From JANOXC01 sp031418215 (GTDB lineage: Bacteria > Bacteroidota > Bacteroidia > AKYH767-A > OLB10), in NCBI GenBank assembly GCA_031418215.1, contig JANOXC010000079.1, positions 1 through 19,056 on the forward strand: 19,056 bases of DNA. The letters are read 5' to 3'. The position numbers and the translations under genes are program-made. Shown here piece after piece: positions 14,461-19,056 of this stretch. The notes below the pieces were generated by a model. The model was given only the letters and a program-made list of their open reading frames with translations, was not told the origin of the DNA and ran no database searches. Each line of letters starts with the position of its first letter. Positions within the stretch are counted from its first letter, which is position 1.

Positions 14461-16539
14461 ATGAAAATTTTTCCAGTTCAATCTTTACTTGTCAGTGAAT
14501 TTGAGAAGATCAAAACACTGGTTGAAGGTTCCTGTGCAGGACCGGGAGGGCAATTGCTGGCAAAGGCGCTATTGCCTACTTCCTCCTTTGATGAGGTGAC
14601 CCATATATTGGCAGAGACTGAAGAATTCCGTAAGATTATCAGTAACAGCGAGTCTTTACGTTTAGAGGTATACCCTGACCTTACGCAAGAATTGAAATTG
14701 CTCAGCATTAGAAATTCCGTGCTGCATGCTCCACAATTTTTACAAATACTCAAGATTGCAACATTGATGAAAGGTCTTTTTTCGTTTTTTAAAGAAGCAG
14801 AAAGCAGATATCCAGAATTGTCAGGGTTAATTGCAAGCACCACATTTGAGCCCGCAATAATAGAAGAAATACAAAAAGTACTATCTGACACCGGAAATGT
14901 ACATTCCAATGCTTCCCCTGCTTTAGCCACCATGCGTAAACAAATAGGCCGTAAAAGAATTGAGTGCGACCAGGTTTATAATGCTACCATAAACAAATAC
15001 AGAAAAAATGGCTGGCTCACTGACAATGAGGAGAGCTGGAGAAACGGAAGAAGAGTAGTCTCAATATATATAGAACACAAGCGGTCAGCAAAAGGTATAA
15101 TCCATGACATATCATCCACAGGCAAGACCTGCTACATTGAACCGGATGAGGCGATTCCTATTAACAATTTAATTTTTGAGCTGGAAGAAGAAGAAAAACA
15201 GGAGATTTATCAAATCTTAAAAGCGTTGACCGACAGTCTTCGTAAACACAAAGAAAACATCAGGCAATACGCCCAACACGTTTCACACTATGATTTCATA
15301 GCGGCAAGGGCACATGTTGGCATACAGATGAATGCTTCCATGCCATTCCTGGTGAATAAACCTCAAATTGATTTACGTGAAGCTAAACATCCACTACTAT
15401 ATATATATAATAAAGTTTCCGGTAAACCTACTGTTCCCTTTTCATTAAAGCTTGATGAAAACAATAGAATACTTGTGATAAGCGGTCCTAATGCAGGAGG
15501 AAAAACAGTATGCATGAAGACTGCAGGTTTATTACAGATGATGCTGCAAAGTGGATTGTTGGTAACGACAGATGAGAATAGTCAATTTGGCTTCTTTAAA
15601 ACATTAATGGTTGATATTGGCGATTCACAATCGTTGGAATTTGAATTGAGCACTTATAGTTCTCGTTTGAAACACATGAAAGTGTTTTTACAAAAAGCTA
15701 ATGAAAGCACCTTATTTCTTATTGATGAATTCGGAACGGGAACAGACCCCAACCTGGGAGGCGCATTAGCTGAAGCCATTTTGGAAGAATTAAACTTTCG
15801 TAAATCTTTTGGCATCATCACAACGCACTATATGAATTTAAAAGTGCTTGCCGACAGAACACCCGGTATCATCAATGGTTCAATGATATTTGATGCGAAG
15901 AAACTGGCACCGCTTTATCAATTGGAAGTAGGCAAGCCCGGAAGTTCATATACCTTTGTTGTTGCTGAAAGAAGTGGTATTCCTTTTCATGTAATTCGAA
16001 AAGCAAAATCCCGTGTTAAAAAAAACAGTTTGCAACTGGAACATACACTGAACAAATTAGAGCAGGAAAAATCAGCATTAACAAAATTACTTTCAGAAGC
16101 CCGTGAAAATGAAAAACAGTTGAAACAGATGACTGATAAATACCGACAGAACATTTCCATCCAAGAAAAAAATAAGTCCGAGTATGATGAAAGGATAAAA
16201 CAAAAAGAACTTCGGATGGTGTCGCAACTGGAGTCGCAGTTGCAGCGATTTATTAAGGAGTTTAAACAAGCTAAAAGCAAGAAAGAAGTTTTACTAAAGT
16301 ATGAATTACAATTCGGCAATCGCAAAAAGGAACTTACTGCAAAAGAACAAGAGAAGAACGATGTGTTGCTTAAGTACAATCAATTAAAAATTAAGAAAGG
16401 CAGTAAGGTAAGATTGAAGAATGGCAGGGTGACAGGAATTGTAGAAGCATTAAAAGCGGATAAAGTGCATGTGCGGTTTGGCAATGTCAAATCAATTACT
16501 GATTTGAAGAATTTAGTTTTTATTGAGGAGGAGAAATAA
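14461..16539 (+). CDS. mutS2: MutS2-family ATPase lacking the Smr domain
   Basis: A protein of 692 residues. MutS2 proteins use a MutS-type ABC ATPase clamp; known roles are suppression of recombination and, in Bacillus, splitting of collided ribosomes. The core/lever region carries the MutS2-specific GRRVVSIYIEHKRSAKGIIHDIS. The Walker A motif is GPNAGGKT (342-349), the Walker B acidic pair is D422-E423 in LFLIDEFGTGTD, and ITTHYMNLKVLA is the H-loop region. A charged coiled coil (about 525-640) leads to a KOW-like segment, GSKVRLKNGRVTGIVEALK. The protein ends there, whereas typical MutS2 continues into an Smr nuclease-like domain of about 80 residues. A TTG at 14452 lies inside the promoter element, so ATG 14461 is used. 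A palindromic repeat begins 15 bases after the stop. Confidence 0.9.
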   Translation: MKIFPVQSLLVSEFEKIKTLVEGSCAGPGGQLLAKALLPTSSFDEVTHILAETEEFRKIISNSESLRLEVYPDLTQELKLLSIRNSVLHAPQFLQILKIATLMKGLFSFFKEAESRYPELSGLIASTTFEPAIIEEIQKVLSDTGNVHSNASPALATMRKQIGRKRIECDQVYNATINKYRKNGWLTDNEESWRNGRRVVSIYIEHKRSAKGIIHDISSTGKTCYIEPDEAIPINNLIFELEEEEKQEIYQILKALTDSLRKHKENIRQYAQHVSHYDFIAARAHVGIQMNASMPFLVNKPQIDLREAKHPLLYIYNKVSGKPTVPFSLKLDENNRILVISGPNAGGKTVCMKTAGLLQMMLQSGLLVTTDENSQFGFFKTLMVDIGDSQSLEFELSTYSSRLKHMKVFLQKANESTLFLIDEFGTGTDPNLGGALAEAILEELNFRKSFGIITTHYMNLKVLADRTPGIINGSMIFDAKKLAPLYQLEVGKPGSSYTFVVAERSGIPFHVIRKAKSRVKKNSLQLEHTLNKLEQEKSALTKLLSEARENEKQLKQMTDKYRQNISIQEKNKSEYDERIKQKELRMVSQLESQLQRFIKEFKQAKSKKEVLLKYELQFGNRKKELTAKEQEKNDVLLKYNQLKIKKGSKVRLKNGRVTGIVEALKADKVHVRFGNVKSITDLKNLVFIEEEK

Positions 16540-16553
16540 ATGTTGAAAATTTA

Positions 16554-16661
16554 CGTCATTGCGAACGAAGAATGAGCGAAGCAATCTCACCATGGAAAAG
16601 ATTGCTTCGCCACTTTGAGTTTCTCAATTGAGCTCAATTGTTCTAGTGGCTCGCAATGGCG
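16554..16661. repeat. REP/MITE-like palindromic element
   Basis: Outer arms CGTCATTGCGA (16554-16564) and TCGCAATGGCG (16651-16661) pair with one G-T wobble. Inside lie a perfect 12-bp hairpin, GCGAAGCAATCT (16576-16587) with AGATTGCTTCGC (16599-16610), and a second arm, GCCACT (16609-16614) with AGTGGC (16645-16650), enclosing the palindrome CAATTGAGCTCAATTG (16625-16640). The sequence resembles the CGTCATTGCGAGCGAAGCAATCT repeats scattered in several bacterial genomes. It fills the gap between the convergent mutS2 and S4 genes and may also serve as a terminator. Confidence 0.8.
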
Positions 16662-16688
16662 GTTTCTGTGTCGAATTTTCCAATTGAC

Positions 16689-17081
16689 TCACCATCCCTC
16701 CCCCAAATTAAAAAAGTCATCCATCTCTCTTCTATCTTTCTTTGTGGGCCTTCCTTTACCTTGCAAATTATAAGAAGCAGCTGCTAATTTATGCAACCGA
16801 AATTTTTCAATTTCTTCAAGAGAAGTGATGTCTTCTATAAAATCTACGACAAGCGGCGCGCTCATGCGCTTTTCCGTGAGCTGCAATACCTTTACTTGTT
16901 TCTGAAACGGTCCGAGGTGAATGACAATCACCTCCCCGATTTTCACTGAGCGACTTGCTTTCACGACTTGCTCATTGATCTTTACCCTTCCTTTTTCGCA
17001 ATAATCTGCTGCCAGGCTTCGGGTTTTGAATAAACGCACTGCCCACATCCATTTATCAATTCTGATTTTTCCTGTTAACAT
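16689..17081 (-). CDS. S4-domain RNA-binding protein, Hsp15/HslR-like
   Basis: A protein of 130 residues. The S4 fold is at the N-terminus (about 6-65): RIDKWMWAVRLFKTRSLAADYC, then KGRVKINEQVVKASRSVKIGE, the usual basic RNA-binding surface. Hsp15 (HslR) binds 50S subunits carrying stalled nascent chains and helps recycle them in E. coli. The C-terminal tail, with GKGRPTKKDRREMDDF, matches that family. A TTG at 17093 would add four residues but overlaps the -7 element, so ATG 17081 is used. It is a single-gene unit, divergent from the DUF4153-type gene. Confidence 0.87.
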   Translation of the reverse strand: MLTGKIRIDKWMWAVRLFKTRSLAADYCEKGRVKINEQVVKASRSVKIGEVIVIHLGPFQKQVKVLQLTEKRMSAPLVVDFIEDITSLEEIEKFRLHKLAAASYNLQGKGRPTKKDRREMDDFFNLGEGW

Positions 17082-17090
17082 ATACCAGAA

Positions 17091-17098
17091 CAAAGGTA
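17091..17098 (-). promoter_or_regulatory. -7 promoter element of the S4 gene (TACCTTTG)
   Basis: On the minus strand TACCTTTG matches TAnnTTTG and ends 9 bases before the ATG at 17081, predicting a leader of only a few bases. The -33 half is not evident. Confidence 0.5.
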
Positions 17099-17137
17099 AG
17101 CCTCGTTTTGATAATATTGTATTAAATATTTTATGTC

Positions 17138-18967
17138 ATGCAAATACCAGCCATAAGAGATCTGCTGAATAAAACAGGAACGACAGTTTCACGTTTTCCA
17201 ATTGTATTGGCCAGTGCCATTGCAGGATCAATTTTAGGTGTATACATTATTGGGCTTAATTATCAAGATCATATATTGCGTGATGAACTTGTTAAAATTG
17301 TAATGGCTCTTTATCTTGCAATGGTTGCCGGAGTTGCTTGTACAATATTTGGCGAGCGTGAAAAGCTGAAGGCAACCATTCAGCTTACTCTTAACATTGC
17401 TGTTTTAGTCATCTCATTTTTCTACTTCCTTTCATTTCCTGAAAGTCCAAAAGAAAATGATTTTGTAAAATTTTTTCTGTTATTGATTGCAATGCATGCA
17501 CTTGTTGCCTTTGCTCCTTTTGTAAATTCTTACCCGCCCAATGCATTTTGGCAATACAATAAACAATTATTCTTGAAAATACTGACTGCGTTTTTTTATT
17601 CACATGCATTATTCATTGGCATAGCAGTGGCATTGTTGGCTATTGATAATCTGTTTGTAGTTCATTTTGATTCAGACATTTATCCAAAATTTTATATATT
17701 GGTGATGGGTATCTTGAACACCACGTTTTTCCTTTCAGATTTACCATCTGATGTTGGATCACTGGAAGATCAAAATGATTATCCGACGGGATTAAAAATA
17801 TTTACTCAATTTATTCTGCTTCCATTAGTAAGTTTATACCTGTTGATATTGTATGCTTATGGCATAAAAATTATTTCAACGCAAGAATGGCCTGTCGGAT
17901 GGGTATCCTACCTGGTATTGGGTTTTTCAATAGTAGGGATTTTGGCATTGCTGCTTGTTTGGCCGTTAAGAAATGAGGAAAAACATCAATGGATACGAAC
18001 CTACTCACGCTTTTTTTTCCTCGCACTGCTTCCATTGATTGCTATGTTGTTTGTCGCTATCGGAAAAAGAGTGATGCAATATGGTGTAACCGAAAACCGA
18101 TATTTCATTCTTGCATTAGCCGTCTGGCTCTTAATCATGACCTGTTACTTCCTTTTCAGTAAAAGAAAATATATTAAAATATTTCCGATTACCCTATTTC
18201 TATTGTGCCTGATATCAGCTTACGGACCTTGGTCTGCATTCAATACAGCGGAAAAAAGTCAGTTTAACCGTTTGAAAAAATTACTACAGGACAATGATCA
18301 TTTTGCAGATGGAAAAGCTGTCAGCTCTGCTAAAACAATTTCCTCCAAAGCTGTTGTTGAAATCAGTGCTTCAACTGATTACCTTATCGGTAAACATGGA
18401 TTGCAAAGTATACAACCCTTGTTTACAGAAAACCTGGATTCACTTTGTGCTGTAAAAGACTCTTCTGATTTATATGCATTTAAACCTAGAAAAGTATTAG
18501 GCATCATAGGAATTACCTATGCCGTTTCCTATGATATGATTGACCCTGTAGACAACCAAATCAATCTGAATGTTAAAAACAGCAATGTAATTATCACCAA
18601 AGATTTCGACTACCTGGTTGATTTCAATATTTCCGGTGATAAAAGTGATCGCAACTCCCAACAAAAATTTAGTGCTGAAAACAACAACATTTCAATTTTC
18701 TGGGTCGATAGCATTGCTACTCTAAACTTTGCTTTTAATGACTCGCTTCCCGTTAATTTGAAAATACGAAGCACAGTTGATTCATTGATCAAAGAATATG
18801 GAACGCAGTATTATGATGTTCAACAGAATAAGATGCAATTTGACCTGGAAAACGGAAATGTACAATACAGACTTAAAATCAACATCATCAATGCCCGATT
18901 AACCGATCAGCCCGGCGGACTTGAATTGCATAACCTTAGCGGGTGGCTGCTAATAAGGAAAAAATAG
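17138..18967 (+). CDS. DUF4153-type polytopic membrane protein
   Basis: A 609-residue protein. The first 375 residues are strongly hydrophobic and hold about 11-12 membrane helices, including FPIVLASAIAGSILGVYIIG near the start. A conserved-looking loop FLSDLPSDVGSLEDQNDYPTG (about 200-220) precedes FTQFILLPLVSLYLLILYAYGIKI, a segment I associate with DUF4153 proteins. The C-terminal 230 residues are soluble and beta-rich, probably extracytoplasmic, with alternating patterns such as LNVKNSNVIITKDFDYLVDF. No function is established for the family, and I see no catalytic motif. Its start lies 56 bases from the divergent S4 gene. No obvious -7 element precedes it. The next feature downstream is a tRNA gene. 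Confidence 0.75.
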   Translation: MQIPAIRDLLNKTGTTVSRFPIVLASAIAGSILGVYIIGLNYQDHILRDELVKIVMALYLAMVAGVACTIFGEREKLKATIQLTLNIAVLVISFFYFLSFPESPKENDFVKFFLLLIAMHALVAFAPFVNSYPPNAFWQYNKQLFLKILTAFFYSHALFIGIAVALLAIDNLFVVHFDSDIYPKFYILVMGILNTTFFLSDLPSDVGSLEDQNDYPTGLKIFTQFILLPLVSLYLLILYAYGIKIISTQEWPVGWVSYLVLGFSIVGILALLLVWPLRNEEKHQWIRTYSRFFFLALLPLIAMLFVAIGKRVMQYGVTENRYFILALAVWLLIMTCYFLFSKRKYIKIFPITLFLLCLISAYGPWSAFNTAEKSQFNRLKKLLQDNDHFADGKAVSSAKTISSKAVVEISASTDYLIGKHGLQSIQPLFTENLDSLCAVKDSSDLYAFKPRKVLGIIGITYAVSYDMIDPVDNQINLNVKNSNVIITKDFDYLVDFNISGDKSDRNSQQKFSAENNNISIFWVDSIATLNFAFNDSLPVNLKIRSTVDSLIKEYGTQYYDVQQNKMQFDLENGNVQYRLKINIINARLTDQPGGLELHNLSGWLLIRKK

Positions 18968-19011
18968 ATTTTTTTAATTCTCCTGACTTTACTTTCTTTG
19001 CAATCCCAAAC

Positions 19012-19056
<45 letters not shown>

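Noticed and set aside
15987..16379. 130-residue minus-strand open frame rich in Ser, Cys and Phe
   Set aside because: It is antisense to the Lys/Glu-rich coiled coil of mutS2, which produces such frames as a complement artefact.

Overview
The window looks like a chromosomal segment from a Bacteroidota bacterium, probably a Chitinophagales/Chitinophagaceae-type organism. The DNA is AT-rich. Start codons mostly lack a clear Shine-Dalgarno sequence. Many genes are preceded by the Bacteroidota -7 promoter element TAnnTTTG. The gene families also fit: a fused B12-dependent acyl-CoA mutase of IcmF type, a transketolase split into two subunits, an ECF sigma/membrane protein/Spy-like cassette, and a Bacteroidota-style ComEC. 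The taxonomic call is an inference from these traits; no 16S rRNA is present.

Layout. 1-513 is the 3' end of a metallo-beta-lactamase-fold hydrolase, convergent with comEC (521-2617, minus). 2618-2997 is non-coding; it holds a terminator, a possible small RNA with its own promoter element, and two hairpins just after the mutase gene. 2998-6369 (minus) is the 1123-residue IcmF-like mutase. An orphan ParA-family ATPase (6619-7371, minus) is divergent from a YdcF/ElyC-type membrane protein (7587-8354), followed by an OmpH/Skp-like periplasmic chaperone (8569-9141). A bidirectional terminator separates that from a three-gene minus-strand cassette (9200-10781): ECF sigma factor, single-pass membrane protein (candidate anti-sigma factor) and exported Spy/CpxP-like protein. 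After a palindrome-rich gap comes a minus-strand operon (11042-14328): transketolase N subunit, an exported von Willebrand A protein, transketolase C subunit. Divergently, mutS2 (14461-16539) lacks the C-terminal Smr domain and is followed by a REP/MITE-like palindromic element. The window ends with a small S4 RNA-binding protein (minus), a large DUF4153-type membrane protein (plus) and the 5' part of a tRNA-Ala(GGC) gene.

Function. Most of the content is housekeeping: DNA uptake, acyl-CoA metabolism, pentose phosphate metabolism, envelope maintenance, recombination/ribosome quality control and translation. No phage, toxin-antitoxin, CRISPR or defence island is visible. The less ordinary signals are a vWA protein between the two transketolase halves, a MutS2 without Smr, a candidate autonomous small RNA at about 2676-2750, duplicated perfect palindromes at 10916 and 11015, a period-7 TTCGG repeat seen both in an intergenic gap and inside the IcmF linker, and an excess of TATATATA tracts.
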